A stretch of 64,000 nucleotides of DNA from Amycolatopsis orientalis DSM 40040 = KCTC 9412 (GTDB lineage Bacteria; Actinomycetota; Actinomycetes; Mycobacteriales; Pseudonocardiaceae), in NCBI RefSeq assembly GCF_000478275.1, contig NZ_ASJB01000042.1, positions 277,397-341,396 on the forward strand, given 5' to 3'. Below are positions 30,186-38,815 of this stretch, piece by piece (within the stretch, counting starts at the first letter, position 1; each line of letters starts with the position of its first letter). The notes under the pieces are model-generated. The model was not told where the DNA came from. It made no database searches and saw only the letters and a list, made by a program, of their open reading frames with translations. The position numbers and the translations under genes are program-made.

Positions 30186-30358
30186 CGGCCCTCCCCTGCT
30201 CTCGCGCCGTGTCCGACGAGACCGACTCTGTCAGCGAAAGCGCCGCGGTTCTGCGTCACCTGACACACAGCGCGAAACCGGGTTGTACGCGCCTTGTACG
30301 ACAGGGAAGGACTCTGATCTCCCGTCACCCGGAATCGCATCCAGGACGGAGTACTCCC

Positions 30359-31876
30359 GTGAAGATCTCCCGCGTCGCACAGGGCCTGTTCGCGGCCCTC
30401 GTCGCCACCGCGGCGGTCGGCGCATCCCCGGCCACCTCCCTCGCCGCACCGGTGTCCACCGACCAGGTCTCGGCCGCCGCCGTCGGAAACACGTTGGTGT
30501 ACAAAGAGAAAACCGAAGGTTACGACTGCTTCAGAATCCCCGCCGTGGTCAAGGCGAACAACGGCGAACTGCTCGCCTTCGCCGAAGGCCGCAAGGGCGG
30601 CGCCAGCTTCTGCAACGACCGCGGCGACATCGATCTCGTCGTGAAGCGCTCGGCCGACAACGGGAAGACCTGGAGCGCACCGAAGATCGTCATCGAAGGT
30701 TTCGGTGACACCAAAGGAAACCCGACGCCGATCGTGATCCCGTCCACCGGGCGGATCGTGCTGCTCTCGGTGATGGAATGCGTCAAGAACCCCGACTGCA
30801 ACCGGATTCCGCGCGTGTCGATCAGCGACGACCACGGCAAGACCTGGACCGCGCCCAAGGTGCTCACCACGCAGCTCGGGTTCAGCTCCGCGCCGGGCTG
30901 GCTCGCGACCGGCCCGTCGCACGGCATCGTGCTGACGCGGGGCGCGCACGCCGGCCGGATCGTCGCGGGGATGAGTTACACCATCGGCACCGCGAACAGC
31001 GGCGCGCTCATCTACAGCGACGACCAGGGCGTCACCTGGAAGCGCGGCGCCACCGACACCCCGGCGACCACCGCGCTGAACCCGCAGGAGATCAGCGTCA
31101 CCGAGCTGCTCGACGGGCGGGTCTACGCGGCGGCGCGCAACCAGGCCAACAACGACGACAAATGCCTCAGCGGCGGTGCGAAGAACCGCGCCTACGCCCT
31201 CAGTTCCGACGGCGGAGCGAGTTTCTCCACCAAGTTCACCTTCGAAGAGGACCTGATCACCCCGGTCGTCCAGGCCTCGACCGCGCGGATGACCGCGACC
31301 GACAAGGCCGGCAAGTACAACCGGATCCTGTTCGCCGCGCCGTCGGTCTGCGACCGCCGCAAGGAGCTCGTCGTGCGTTCGTCGTTCGACGAGGGCGCGA
31401 ACTGGCAGGGCAATTCCGCCGGAACGCTGGTGTGGAGCGGTGACGCCGCCTACTCCGACATGGTCCAGCTGTCCTCGGGTTCGGTCGGCGTGCTGTACGA
31501 AGCGGGTCCGGCCGGCAACGCCAACGAGACCATCCGCTTCTCGACCGTCACCGAGACGACGCTCGGCGCCCCGGCGTGCGGCGGCGGCTACGGCGTCATC
31601 GATTCGGCTCCGCTCGGGACCGCGGGCACGGTTTACCTGTCCTACAACGCTTCCAACGGACAGAACTGTGTCAGCACGATGAAGAGCACGTCGGCGGGCA
31701 CCGCCACCGCGACGTCGGCCTACCTCGAGGTCCAGGGCTCGTCCCGGATCACCGACTCCGGCTCGTTCGCCTGGTTCGCGGGCCCGGTCCGCGCTTCCGC
31801 CGCGGGCAAATGCGTGAAGTGGGGCGGTTCCGCGGGCGGGACGGCGTACAACAGCCCGGTCGAACACTGCGACTGA
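30359..31876 (+). CDS. Secreted exo-alpha-sialidase
   Basis: 505 residues. A signal peptide (MKISRVAQGLFAALVATAAV, then GASPATSLAA) leads to a six-bladed sialidase propeller. The FRIP motif is present (YDCFRIPAVVKANNGELLAF, arginine-triad member), and the Asp boxes are SADNGKTWS, SDDHGKTWT, SDDQGVTWK, SSDGGASFS and SFDEGANWQ. The nucleophile Tyr is probably in the stretch around AAYSDMVQLSSGSVGVLYEA. It cleaves terminal sialic acids (EC 3.2.1.18) outside the cell. The last 130 residues form an extra beta-rich region with a Cys pair. The GTG at 30359 has GGAG upstream. No sialic-acid catabolic genes lie nearby, so the enzyme may serve scavenging of host or environmental glycans. Confidence 0.9.
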   Translation: MKISRVAQGLFAALVATAAVGASPATSLAAPVSTDQVSAAAVGNTLVYKEKTEGYDCFRIPAVVKANNGELLAFAEGRKGGASFCNDRGDIDLVVKRSADNGKTWSAPKIVIEGFGDTKGNPTPIVIPSTGRIVLLSVMECVKNPDCNRIPRVSISDDHGKTWTAPKVLTTQLGFSSAPGWLATGPSHGIVLTRGAHAGRIVAGMSYTIGTANSGALIYSDDQGVTWKRGATDTPATTALNPQEISVTELLDGRVYAAARNQANNDDKCLSGGAKNRAYALSSDGGASFSTKFTFEEDLITPVVQASTARMTATDKAGKYNRILFAAPSVCDRRKELVVRSSFDEGANWQGNSAGTLVWSGDAAYSDMVQLSSGSVGVLYEAGPAGNANETIRFSTVTETTLGAPACGGGYGVIDSAPLGTAGTVYLSYNASNGQNCVSTMKSTSAGTATATSAYLEVQGSSRITDSGSFAWFAGPVRASAAGKCVKWGGSAGGTAYNSPVEHCD

Positions 31877-31885
31877 GCAGCCGGT

Positions 31886-31931
31886 CTCGTGAGTGGTAAT
31901 GACGGTTCTAACCGTCATTACCACTCACGAG
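31886..31931. repeat. Intergenic palindrome, GTGAGTGG family, copy 1
   Basis: Perfect 22-bp arms starting CTCGTGAGTGGTAATGACGG, with a 2-base centre. It lies between the convergent sialidase and DHA2 exporter genes and could terminate both. It shares the outer TCGTGAGTGG/CCACTCACGA with three other elements in the window but has a different inner part (AATGACGG instead of AAGTGTCG). Confidence 0.8.
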
Positions 31932-31932
31932 G

Positions 31933-33342
31933 TCAAGCACGCCGCGAAACCCCCCAGAGCCTGATTCCCAGTGCCACCGCGATCACGGCCGCGGCGGTGA
32001 GCCACCAGAACGTCACCCGGAACGCCATCGCCGTCCCCGACGGCAGCAGGTTCGCCAGCACGACGGCGAACAGCGCCGTCCCCGCCGCCCCGCCGACGCG
32101 GCTGACGATGTTGATCTGCGCGACGGCGTCGGGCAGCTGCTCCTTGGTGACGGCCGCGTAGCCGGCCGTCGTCGCGGGCAGCAGCAGGAAGGCCACGGCC
32201 AATCCCCTGGCCACCAACAGGATCTGCACGACGACACCGTCCGGCGGGAAGCCGCCGATCGCGAACGGGACGGTGGTGGCGAGCGTCGCGGCACTCCCCC
32301 ACGCCGCCACGAGGCCCGCGCTGTACCGGTCGGTGAGCCTGCCGGAGACCGGCAGTGCGATCGCCGTGCCGACCCCGAGGCTCATCAGCAGCAGGCCCGT
32401 CTCGATGACCCCGTTCCCGCCCTGCACCTGGAAGTACAGCGGCAGCAGGAAAAGCGCGCCGAACAACGCCGGGGCGGCGAAGAAGGAAAGCGCGACAGCC
32501 GCGGTGTAGACCCGGCTCCGGAACAAGGTCAGGTCCATGACCGCGTCCGCCCGCCCCCACGAGCGCCGGACGAACAGCGCCAGCAGCGCGATCCCGGCCG
32601 CGAGCGGCGCCAGCACACCCACACCGAACTCCGCGCCGCCCTCACCCCAGGTGGTGAGCCCGTACAGCAACGCCGGGATCCCCAAGCTCACCAAGAGGAA
32701 ACCGAGCCAGTCGGGACGCGCCGCCGCGCCCTTCTCGCCACGGGGAACCAGGCGCAGGCCGAGCACCAGGGCGACCACGCCGATCGGGATGTTGATCAGG
32801 AACAGCCATTCCCACGACAGCCCGCGCAGCAGGACACCGCCGAGGACCGGGCCGAACGTCGGGCCCACACTCATCACGATGCCCAGCGTTCCCATGACCC
32901 GGCCGAGCCGGGCGGGCCCGACGGCCTGGCCGAGCACCGTCTGCCCGGCGGGCACGAGCAACCCGGCGGCGAGGCCCTGCAGTACCCGCAGCCCGATCAG
33001 CCAGCCGACGTTCCCGGCGAGCGCGCACAGCGCCGACGCCACGGTGAACGCCGCCAGCGACATCAGCCAGACCCGGCCCGCGCCGAACCGGCGGCTGAGC
33101 CAGCCGCACAACGGCAGCGCGATCGCGAGCGCCACCAGATACACGGTGAAAACCCATTGCACGGAAGCGATTCCGGCGCCGAGTTCCTGGGTGAGCGTCT
33201 CGGCGCCCACCGCGAGGACCGTGGTGTCCAGCATGGTCATGAACGCGCCGAGCACGATCACCCAGGCCATCCGCCAGGCCTCGGCCGGAACCTTGTCCGG
33301 CGGCGGGGCCGCCTCCGCCCGCCGTTGTGCCGATACAGCCAT
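31933..33342 (-). CDS. DHA2-type MFS drug exporter (EmrB/QacA)
   Basis: 469 residues with fourteen probable membrane segments. Signature stretches are AFMTMLDTTVLAVGAETLTQ (motif D1), LPLCGWLSRRFGAGRVWLMS (motif A) and GPTFGPVLGGVLLRGLSWEW (motif C of exporters). It probably pumps cationic or aromatic drugs or an endogenous redox-active metabolite with protons. Upstream is a promoter with a 19-bp spacer and a SoxR-like box, so redox-stress induction is plausible. The ATG is preceded by GAGGAG at slightly long distance. Confidence 0.9.
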   Translation of the reverse strand: MAVSAQRRAEAAPPPDKVPAEAWRMAWVIVLGAFMTMLDTTVLAVGAETLTQELGAGIASVQWVFTVYLVALAIALPLCGWLSRRFGAGRVWLMSLAAFTVASALCALAGNVGWLIGLRVLQGLAAGLLVPAGQTVLGQAVGPARLGRVMGTLGIVMSVGPTFGPVLGGVLLRGLSWEWLFLINIPIGVVALVLGLRLVPRGEKGAAARPDWLGFLLVSLGIPALLYGLTTWGEGGAEFGVGVLAPLAAGIALLALFVRRSWGRADAVMDLTLFRSRVYTAAVALSFFAAPALFGALFLLPLYFQVQGGNGVIETGLLLMSLGVGTAIALPVSGRLTDRYSAGLVAAWGSAATLATTVPFAIGGFPPDGVVVQILLVARGLAVAFLLLPATTAGYAAVTKEQLPDAVAQINIVSRVGGAAGTALFAVVLANLLPSGTAMAFRVTFWWLTAAAVIAVALGIRLWGVSRRA

Positions 33343-33384
33343 CGGGATGTTCTCCTCACGTGCCAGGGGATCTTGACCTGGCCC

Positions 33385-33415
33385 ACGCTAAAACCTCTAC
33401 TTAACTCAAGGTCAA
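33385..33415 (-). promoter_or_regulatory. SoxR-like MerR-type promoter
   Basis: On the minus strand: -35 TTGACC (33410-33415), 19-bp spacer, -10 TAGCGT (33385-33390). The spacer holds CCTCTACTTAACTCAAGG (plus strand 33394-33411), matching 14 of 18 positions of the SoxR box CCTCAAGTTAACTTGAGG, including the central TTAACT. A 19-bp spacer is the rule for SoxR/MerR promoters. It drives the DHA2 exporter. The regulator itself is not in the window. Confidence 0.65.
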
Positions 33416-33451
33416 GCGAAGAACACCCGTCTCATAAGGCTTCGCAAGGAT

Positions 33452-33497
33452 GTCGTGAGTGGTAAGTGTCGTTAGAACGACACTTACCACTCACGAC
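33452..33497. repeat. Intergenic palindrome, GTGAGTGG family, copy 2
   Basis: Perfect 22-bp arms starting GTCGTGAGTGGTAAGTGTCG, with the 2-base centre AG. It lies behind the three-gene minus-strand unit ending at 33516 and upstream of the DHA2 promoter, so here a terminator role is reasonable. Confidence 0.8.
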
Positions 33498-33515
33498 CTG
33501 CAGCTCGCGCCTACC

Positions 33516-33983
33516 TCACTTCGGCGGCCGCAGCCGCGGGGAGAGCTTGGTGAGCGCCAATTCCTCCAGCCGACTGGAGATTTCCGCGAGTCCGGCGTCG
33601 AACCGGTCCAGGTCCACGCCACGCTCGGACAGGTCGTCACGGACGTGCTTCTCGACCTTCGCCCAGTCGTTGCGATACCGGGTGGCGAGTTCCTTCCACG
33701 GCACGCCCGCCAGCTCGGCGGCGAGGGCGCTGTCGTAGGCGAGCAGGCCGCGCACCATCAGGTACGCGATGCCCGGATAGCCGAGATAGCCCTGCCAGTA
33801 CGACCCGTTGTCGTTGGCCGTGATCGATCCCGCGGCCGGATCGTGGCGCACGTCGTACGTCTTCGCCTTGTCCGAAGACGTCACGCGCGCCGTGTCACCG
33901 TCGACCTCGACCCGCCCGTCGGCGACCGCGCCGAGCGCCTCGTAGATCTTGATGACCGGCGACGGCTTCCACTCCGCGGCCAC
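33516..33983 (-). CDS. Hypothetical protein
   Basis: 155 residues. The first third looks like a small beta structure (GRVEVDGDTARVTSSDKAKT), then SYWQGYLGYPGIAYLMVRGL and a charged helical C-terminus (KHVRDDLSERGVDLDRFDAG). There is no signal peptide or catalytic signature and I do not recognise a family. The GTG start follows directly after the stop of the DUF1905 gene (TGA immediately followed by GTG), so the two are translated together. The YWQGYLGYPGIAYLM block suggests a conserved fold across actinobacteria. Confidence 0.7.
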   Translation of the reverse strand: MAAEWKPSPVIKIYEALGAVADGRVEVDGDTARVTSSDKAKTYDVRHDPAAGSITANDNGSYWQGYLGYPGIAYLMVRGLLAYDSALAAELAGVPWKELATRYRNDWAKVEKHVRDDLSERGVDLDRFDAGLAEISSRLEELALTKLSPRLRPPK

Positions 33984-34253
33984 TCAGCCCTCCAGCCGTT
34001 CGAGCAGGACGACGTCCACGGTGTCGCCCTCCTCCTTGCCGATCGCCTTGCGCACTTCGGCCTTCACCGGGAGTTTGTGGGTACCGTCGCCCAGCGCCAT
34101 GAACGAGCTCCGGAACGGATGCCCGTCGATGGTCCCGCGGACCTTGACCAGGCCCTTGGTGCCGAAGAATTCGGCGGAGCCGGGCATGACCACGTATGTC
34201 CAGCCGCCCTTTTCCGGGCTCTTGAGCAGCGTCGCGGTGAACCTTTTGTCCAT
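33984..34253 (-). CDS. DUF1905 domain protein
   Basis: 89 residues covering one DUF1905 beta-barrel: [60 protein letters not shown], and [20 protein letters not shown]. The family is small, cytosolic and of unknown biochemical function, often joined to a YdeI/OmpD-associated domain; that second part is absent here. The stop abuts the start of the downstream hypothetical gene. The ATG start is preceded by a weak AAAGG-like site. Confidence 0.85.
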   Translation of the reverse strand: MDKRFTATLLKSPEKGGWTYVVMPGSAEFFGTKGLVKVRGTIDGHPFRSSFMALGDGTHKLPVKAEVRKAIGKEEGDTVDVVLLERLEG

Positions 34254-34293
34254 AAAGGCACCCTACGACAGGGCACCGACGAAACCGCGGGTT

Positions 34294-34800
34294 TCAGAGG
34301 GTGACGCGGATGCGCACCCGGTGGCCGACGTCGCGCGCCCAGGACCGGATCAGCGCCCAGTCGCGGAAGTCGCCGGCCCACGGGCCCGCGGCCATGATCT
34401 TCCAGAACAGGCCCTTCGCGGTGGCCGGGGTGAGCCTGCCGCCGAAGGTGGCGGTGCGTTCGGCGTCGATCCGCGCGGCGAGCAGGGCGACCCCGGCTGG
34501 CAGGCTGATGTGTTTGCCCGCGGCGAGCGGTCCGCAGGGACCGCTGTGGAACAGCCAGACCGGGCGGTTCCGGAGCGCCTCCTCGTGCTCGGCGAGCAGG
34601 CGTACCGCCTCCGGCCGCCAGCGCCGCCGGTACAGCGCGCTCCCGACGATCACCGCGCCGTACGCTTCGACGTCGTCGACCTCGGCGGCGTCCAGCAGCT
34701 CGGCCGTCAGGCCGGCCTCCCGCAGTTCGGCGGCGATCACCTCGGCGATCTCCCTTGTCCCGCCGGACTTCCCGGCATGGGCGACGAGTACTGCGGTCAT
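34294..34800 (-). CDS. Flavodoxin-domain protein (HemG-like)
   Basis: 168 residues with a flavodoxin fold binding FMN: AGKSGGTREIAEVIAAELRE gives the phosphate loop, VIVGSALYRRRW the second FMN loop, and LFHSGPCG the third. The C-terminal part with WKIMAAGPWAGDFRDWALIR resembles menaquinone-dependent protoporphyrinogen oxidase HemG-like proteins. I chose the ATG at 34800, where the fold begins (MTAVLVAHAG); a start at 34869 would add a tail without homology. It lies 90 bp downstream of the nitric oxide synthase gene on the same strand, so it could act as an electron donor, although that is inferred. Confidence 0.82.
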   Translation of the reverse strand: MTAVLVAHAGKSGGTREIAEVIAAELREAGLTAELLDAAEVDDVEAYGAVIVGSALYRRRWRPEAVRLLAEHEEALRNRPVWLFHSGPCGPLAAGKHISLPAGVALLAARIDAERTATFGGRLTPATAKGLFWKIMAAGPWAGDFRDWALIRSWARDVGHRVRIRVTL

Positions 34801-34890
34801 GCCCCCATTGTCCGCGCGGCCGCAACCCGTACCGCCGTCCGGCCCATCGACACGCCGCATTCGGTTCACCCCTTCACCCGTCGGGGGCGT

Positions 34891-36099
34891 TCACCCAGGG
34901 GGCAGGAACGCCGGTCTCAAGGCCGGATCGGGTTCGTCGTAGTAGCGGTGGAACACCGCGGTCTGCCCGCCGGACAAGGGCGGGACGATCCAGCTCCACT
35001 CCGCCTGGCAGCGGCGGCCCGCGCGTTCCTCCTTGGCGATATGTGTGAGGAACCGCCGCGATTCGGTGTGATGGTCGGCGACGGTCACGCCCGCCGCGTC
35101 GAAGGAGTGCTGGACCGCCAGCGTCAGCTCGACCAGCGCGCGGTCACGCCACAGGGTCCGTTCCGACACCGTCGACAGGCCCATCAAGTCCGCGATCACC
35201 GGCAGCAGGTCGTAGCGGTCGGTGTCGGCGAGGTTGCGCGCGCCGACCTCGGTGGCGAGGTACCAGCCGTTGAACGGCGCAGCGGGGTAGGTGATCCCGC
35301 CGATCTCCAGGCGCATGTTGCTGATCGCCGGCACCGCGTGCCAGCGCAGCCCGAGCCCGGCGAACCACCGGTGGTCGGGATGCGACAGCGGGACCTCCAG
35401 CACCGCGTCCGGCGGCAGCCGGAACAGGCGCCGCTCCCCCGCCTCGGACTCGATGAGCAGCGGGAGCACGTCGAAGGAGCCCTTGCGCTCGGGCGGGCGC
35501 CACCCGTGTTCCTGCACGGACTCGGTGAAGTCGGCGTAGCGCGGATCGCCGAGCACCGAACCGTCGCTGAGCCGGTAGCCGGCGTACCGGATGAGCTGGT
35601 CGTTGTGGATCTTCGGACCGGGCCCGGCCGGGCCGTCCGGCGCGAACACGGTGATGGTCGAGCGGATCCGGCCGCCCCTGGTCGCCTCGCGCAGATGGGA
35701 GACGCATTCTTCGGCGATGGCGTCCGCGCCGGTGACGTCACGGCGGTCACGCACCTTCAATCCGTGCCAGTACAGCCTGCCGATGCACCGCGCGGAGTTC
35801 CGCCAGGCCACCCGTGCGCCGAACTCCACCTCGGCCGTGGTGTGCCGGTAGGTCCCGGTCTCCTCGATCTCGGCGCGGACCCGGTCGAGCCGCTCGCCCA
35901 GCCGCGTTCCCCCGTCGTCCGTTTCGGCGTGGAAGAGCCGGAGGAAGTCCTCCGCCTCGGCCACGTCCACGCTCCGTCCCCGCGGGGCCACCTCCCGCGG
36001 CAAGCGGGGGATATCCGTCACCCGCATGGACGCCGTCGATACTTCGGCTTCCCACTCTCCGAATTCGACGCCGGTGCCGGCGGCGGGAACGATCACCAT
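34891..36099 (-). CDS. nos: Bacterial nitric oxide synthase, oxygenase domain
   Basis: 402 residues; heme enzyme oxidising L-arginine to citrulline and NO. The proximal heme cysteine is in AWRNSARCIGRLYWHGLKV. Substrate and pterin-side motifs are RYAGYRLSDGSVLGDPRYAD, FNGWYLATEVGARNLADTDR (with the arginine-binding Glu) and ADHHTESRRFLTHIAKEERA near the end. Like other bacterial forms it lacks a reductase domain and must borrow electrons. The ATG at 36099 sits only one base after AGGAGG; the GTG directly after it or ATG 36027 (core beginning MRVTDIPRL) may be the true start. Downstream is a flavodoxin gene. Confidence 0.95.
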   Translation of the reverse strand: MVIVPAAGTGVEFGEWEAEVSTASMRVTDIPRLPREVAPRGRSVDVAEAEDFLRLFHAETDDGGTRLGERLDRVRAEIEETGTYRHTTAEVEFGARVAWRNSARCIGRLYWHGLKVRDRRDVTGADAIAEECVSHLREATRGGRIRSTITVFAPDGPAGPGPKIHNDQLIRYAGYRLSDGSVLGDPRYADFTESVQEHGWRPPERKGSFDVLPLLIESEAGERRLFRLPPDAVLEVPLSHPDHRWFAGLGLRWHAVPAISNMRLEIGGITYPAAPFNGWYLATEVGARNLADTDRYDLLPVIADLMGLSTVSERTLWRDRALVELTLAVQHSFDAAGVTVADHHTESRRFLTHIAKEERAGRRCQAEWSWIVPPLSGGQTAVFHRYYDEPDPALRPAFLPPG

Positions 36100-36488
36100 T
36101 CCTCCTGCGCTTCGGAAATGCCCGGAGGATCATGCCTGATCGGCGAGATGGCCGGGTCCGGACCAGACGGAAGACGATACCCCACAGAAACACGGACACG
36201 ATCCACCAAATGGCAGAAGCTCCATGCGGGACAACGTTTTCCCAGCTAGATCGTGCGCTGACGACAATATTTGGAATTGCTTTGAACTTCGCGGAAGATT
36301 CACCGAATTGCGCCCGGTGAAATGATCACCCTTTTCCAAGGTCTCTTTTGTGATCGTTCCACACGATAGCATTGATCACTCTTTCGAGTGCATTTCCCCG
36401 TTCGGACTTCTGTTCTTTCGCCAGACCGGTGTATTGACCCGCGGCCGCCGTCGCTAGAGTGCGGGGAACTCCGGCGGAAAGGAAGCAC
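36100..36488. other. AT-richer regulatory gap between nos and CobW genes
   Basis: About 390 bp between divergently oriented nos and CobW-type genes. The middle (36240-36420) is clearly lower in GC than its surroundings, with stretches such as GACAATATTTGGAATTGC and CTCTTTTGTGATCG. I see no convincing coding frame, terminator or perfect operator. It presumably holds both promoters and perhaps metal- or nitrosative-stress sites. Confidence 0.5.
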
Positions 36489-37505
36489 GTGGTCGACAGG
36501 CGGATCCCGGTCATCCTGATCGCGGGCTTCCTCGGTTCCGGGAAGACCACCTTGCTCAACCATCTGCTGGCCAACCGCCAGGGCGCGCGGATCGGCGTCG
36601 TGGTCAACGACTTCGGCAGCATCGCGGTGGACGCGATGGCCGTCTCCGGCCAGGTCGACACGATGATGTCGTTCGGCAACGGCTGCCTGTGCTGCGCCGT
36701 CGACGCCAGCGGCCTCGACGCCATGCTCGCCAAGCTTTCCGAGGCCGAGGCGGGCATCGACGTCATCGTGATCGAAGCCAGCGGGCTCGCCGAACCGCGC
36801 GACCTGATCCGCCTGATGATCGCCAGCGAGAACCCCGCCATCGCCTACGGTGGCCTGGTCGAACTCGTCGACGTGGCGGAGTTCGAGGCCACCAGGCGGC
36901 GCCATCCGGAACTGGACGAGCACCTCGGCTTCGCCGACCTGGTCGTGCTCAACAAGACCGACCGGGCAGGCGAGGACGCCTTGGCCAAGCTGCGCGGCAC
37001 GATCGACGAGATCGCGCCCGGCACGCCGGTGATCGCGACCTCCCACGGCCGGATCGACCCCACGCTCTTCTTCGACGCCCGGCCGCGCGAGCGGGTGGGC
37101 CAGCTGTCGTTCGACGACCTCCGCGAGGAGGAGCACGACCACGAGCACCACTTCCACACCGCGTACGACAGCGTCTCCTTCACCGCCGAGCGGCCGCTGG
37201 ACCCGCGACGGCTGATGGACTTCCTCGAACAACGGCCGGGCGGGCTCTACCGGATCAAGGGTTTCCTCGACTTCGGCCCGAACGGCCCGCGGTCGCGGTT
37301 CGGCCTGCACACGGTGGGCTCGTTCATCCAGGTGGAACGGTCGGCGTGGCCGTCCGGCCGCCCGCGCCGGAGCGAACTGGTGCTGATCGGTTCGGGGATC
37401 GACACCGAGGCCGTCACCGCGCGCCTCGAAGAGTGCGTCGCGGACGAGCCCGACGTCGTCGACGAGCGCGGCATGCTCCGTGTCCTGCGGTTCGTCCAGG
37501 ACTGA
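36489..37505 (+). CDS. COG0523 CobW/ZnuZ-type metallochaperone GTPase
   Basis: 338 residues. Walker A is GFLGSGKTTLLNHLL; the G-protein motifs VVNDFGS, EASGLAEP and VLNKTDRAG are complete. The metal-binding CxCC signature is present as GNGCLCCAVD. A His/Asp/Glu-rich stretch (EEEHDHEHHFH, near residue 220) separates it from the C-terminal CobW domain (YRIKGFLDFGPNG). These proteins deliver zinc, cobalt or other metals to client enzymes. The GTG at 36489 follows AGGAA. Without a neighbouring client or a clear Zur site I cannot name the metal. Confidence 0.92.
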   Translation: MVDRRIPVILIAGFLGSGKTTLLNHLLANRQGARIGVVVNDFGSIAVDAMAVSGQVDTMMSFGNGCLCCAVDASGLDAMLAKLSEAEAGIDVIVIEASGLAEPRDLIRLMIASENPAIAYGGLVELVDVAEFEATRRRHPELDEHLGFADLVVLNKTDRAGEDALAKLRGTIDEIAPGTPVIATSHGRIDPTLFFDARPRERVGQLSFDDLREEEHDHEHHFHTAYDSVSFTAERPLDPRRLMDFLEQRPGGLYRIKGFLDFGPNGPRSRFGLHTVGSFIQVERSAWPSGRPRRSELVLIGSGIDTEAVTARLEECVADEPDVVDERGMLRVLRFVQD

Positions 37506-37507
37506 GT

Positions 37508-38300
37508 TCAGCAGCCCGCGCGACGGAGTCGCTCGCGCGCCTCGGTCTCCGACAGTGAGGTGACGGGCTGCCCGACGGCGTGCTGGTACTTGGCGTCACA
37601 GGCCCTGGTCCAGACGCCTGCCGCCCACGCCCGCCGGAGTTCGTCTTCGCTGAACTCCCGGCCACGCGCACGGACATACGCGTCGAGGAACCGCTGCGTG
37701 TCTTCGATAGTGGCCAGCGCGTCGGCGCTGACGGTCGAATACAGCGCGGCGGCGAAACCGGCCAGGACGGCTTCGCTTTCCACGATCACGCTGTCCCAGT
37801 CATGCACCACCAGCAGCTTGTCGCCGTTCCAGCGCAGGTTGCCGGCGAGCCAGTCGCAGTGGCCGATCACGGCGTCGGACCCGCCTGCGCGCAGCCGGTC
37901 ACGGGCACGGCGCCCGGCGTCGTCGATCCACTCCGCGCCGGGCACCTCGTCGAGGTCGACCTCTGAGTCCTCCGGACGCGGCCACAGTCCGTCCCCGTCG
38001 TGGTTCCAGGCCGCCCACGACGGCACCGGGTCGAGCGTGGGCACCTCGTCCGGCCGCGGAGCCAGCCGGATCAGCTCCGCGAACGCCCCGGCGAAGGCCA
38101 CGGCCGCGTGCTCCGCGCTCGGGAGCACCGCCCCGCCGGGCACGTAGGCCTCCGCGGTGGCGACGTCGTCTCCAGCCGCAGCCCGATGACGGCGGACAGG
38201 AACCCGGATCTGAACAACTCCTCCGACGGCGGGCTGCCCAGATGCTCCACGCACCACCGGGCGAGGCGGCCAGGATCGACGGCACGCGTGCGACGTGACA
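37508..38300 (-). pseudogene. APH-type phosphotransferase with internal deletion
   Basis: The 5' part (from ATG 38300: MSRRTRAVDPGRLARWCVEH, then ELFRSGFLSAVIGLRL) and the 3' part (GDDVATAEAYVPGGAVLPSA onward) both look like one aminoglycoside-phosphotransferase family protein, but in different frames. They meet near 38170-38180, where the ATP-binding lysine region and about 40-50 residues are missing. The rest is intact, with catalytic IGHCDWLAGNLRW and the metal Asp in VVHDWDS. A deletion with frameshift therefore joins the kinase N-terminus to its C-lobe. The product would be inactive. A shorter frame from 38257 is open but lacks the N-lobe. Confidence 0.75.
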
Positions 38301-38470
38301 TCGGAGCATCCTCACACGCACCGGCGGTGTCCCGCATGGAAAAGGAAAAGAAGAAGCCGTGGCCGCCACGCCGAAAGGGACCGAAATACCGGGAATCGCG
38401 GCGTGTTCCATTGACACTGGAATACGGAAGGAATCTCGAGCTGGACCACCTGTATCGGGAGGACAGTTCC

Positions 38471-38743
38471 ATGACGAACACCGCCGGACGCTGGTATCTG
38501 GTCGGCGCGCTGCCGGAGGACTCCCCCGCCGCGCATCTGATGACCCGCTCCGAAGATCTCCGCTATCGGCGTTCCGCCTGCGGGGACAAGGAATCCCGCC
38601 GGTGGACGCCGGTGGACCTCACCGGCACCGACGTCGTTCCGTGCCCGCGGTGTGCCGCGACCCTGCCGGGCCACCGGTCCACCCGCAAGACCGAACGCGC
38701 CACCACCACTACTACGCAACTGGCCTTCGACCTCCCGCTCTGA
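38471..38743 (+). CDS. Small hypothetical protein with two Cys sites
   Basis: 90 residues: MTNTAGRWYLVGALPEDSPA, then SACGDKESRRWTPVDLTGTD, CPRCAATLPGHRSTRKTERA and a C-terminal LAFDLPL. Cysteines in SACGD and PCPRC could bind one metal ion. The frame is open further upstream (MEKEKKKPW at 38337), but GGGAGG 8 bases before the ATG at 38471 makes this the better start. It ends before a strong bidirectional hairpin. I do not recognise the family; similar short proteins occur in actinobacteria near DNA-related genes, which is only an impression. Confidence 0.65.
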   Translation: MTNTAGRWYLVGALPEDSPAAHLMTRSEDLRYRRSACGDKESRRWTPVDLTGTDVVPCPRCAATLPGHRSTRKTERATTTTTQLAFDLPL

Positions 38744-38767
38744 CACCCCGCCGGAAGCCCGCGTTTC

Positions 38768-38815
38768 GTCCTCTGGATGCGGTAGTTGCACGCGCAAGTA
38801 CCGCATCCAGAGGAC
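38768..38815. terminator. Bidirectional hairpin terminator
   Basis: Arms of 17 bp (GTCCTCTGGATGCGGTA and its complement) with further pairing of TTGC and GCAA around a small loop. It lies between the convergent small gene and the LigD-polymerase gene, and its last base is part of the latter's stop codon. There is no T-tract, as is common in high-GC actinobacteria. Confidence 0.75.

Noticed and set aside
36300..36340. Zur-like site before the CobW-type gene (TGAAATGATCACC region)
   Set aside because: Only one half matches a Zur site; the dyad is not maintained.
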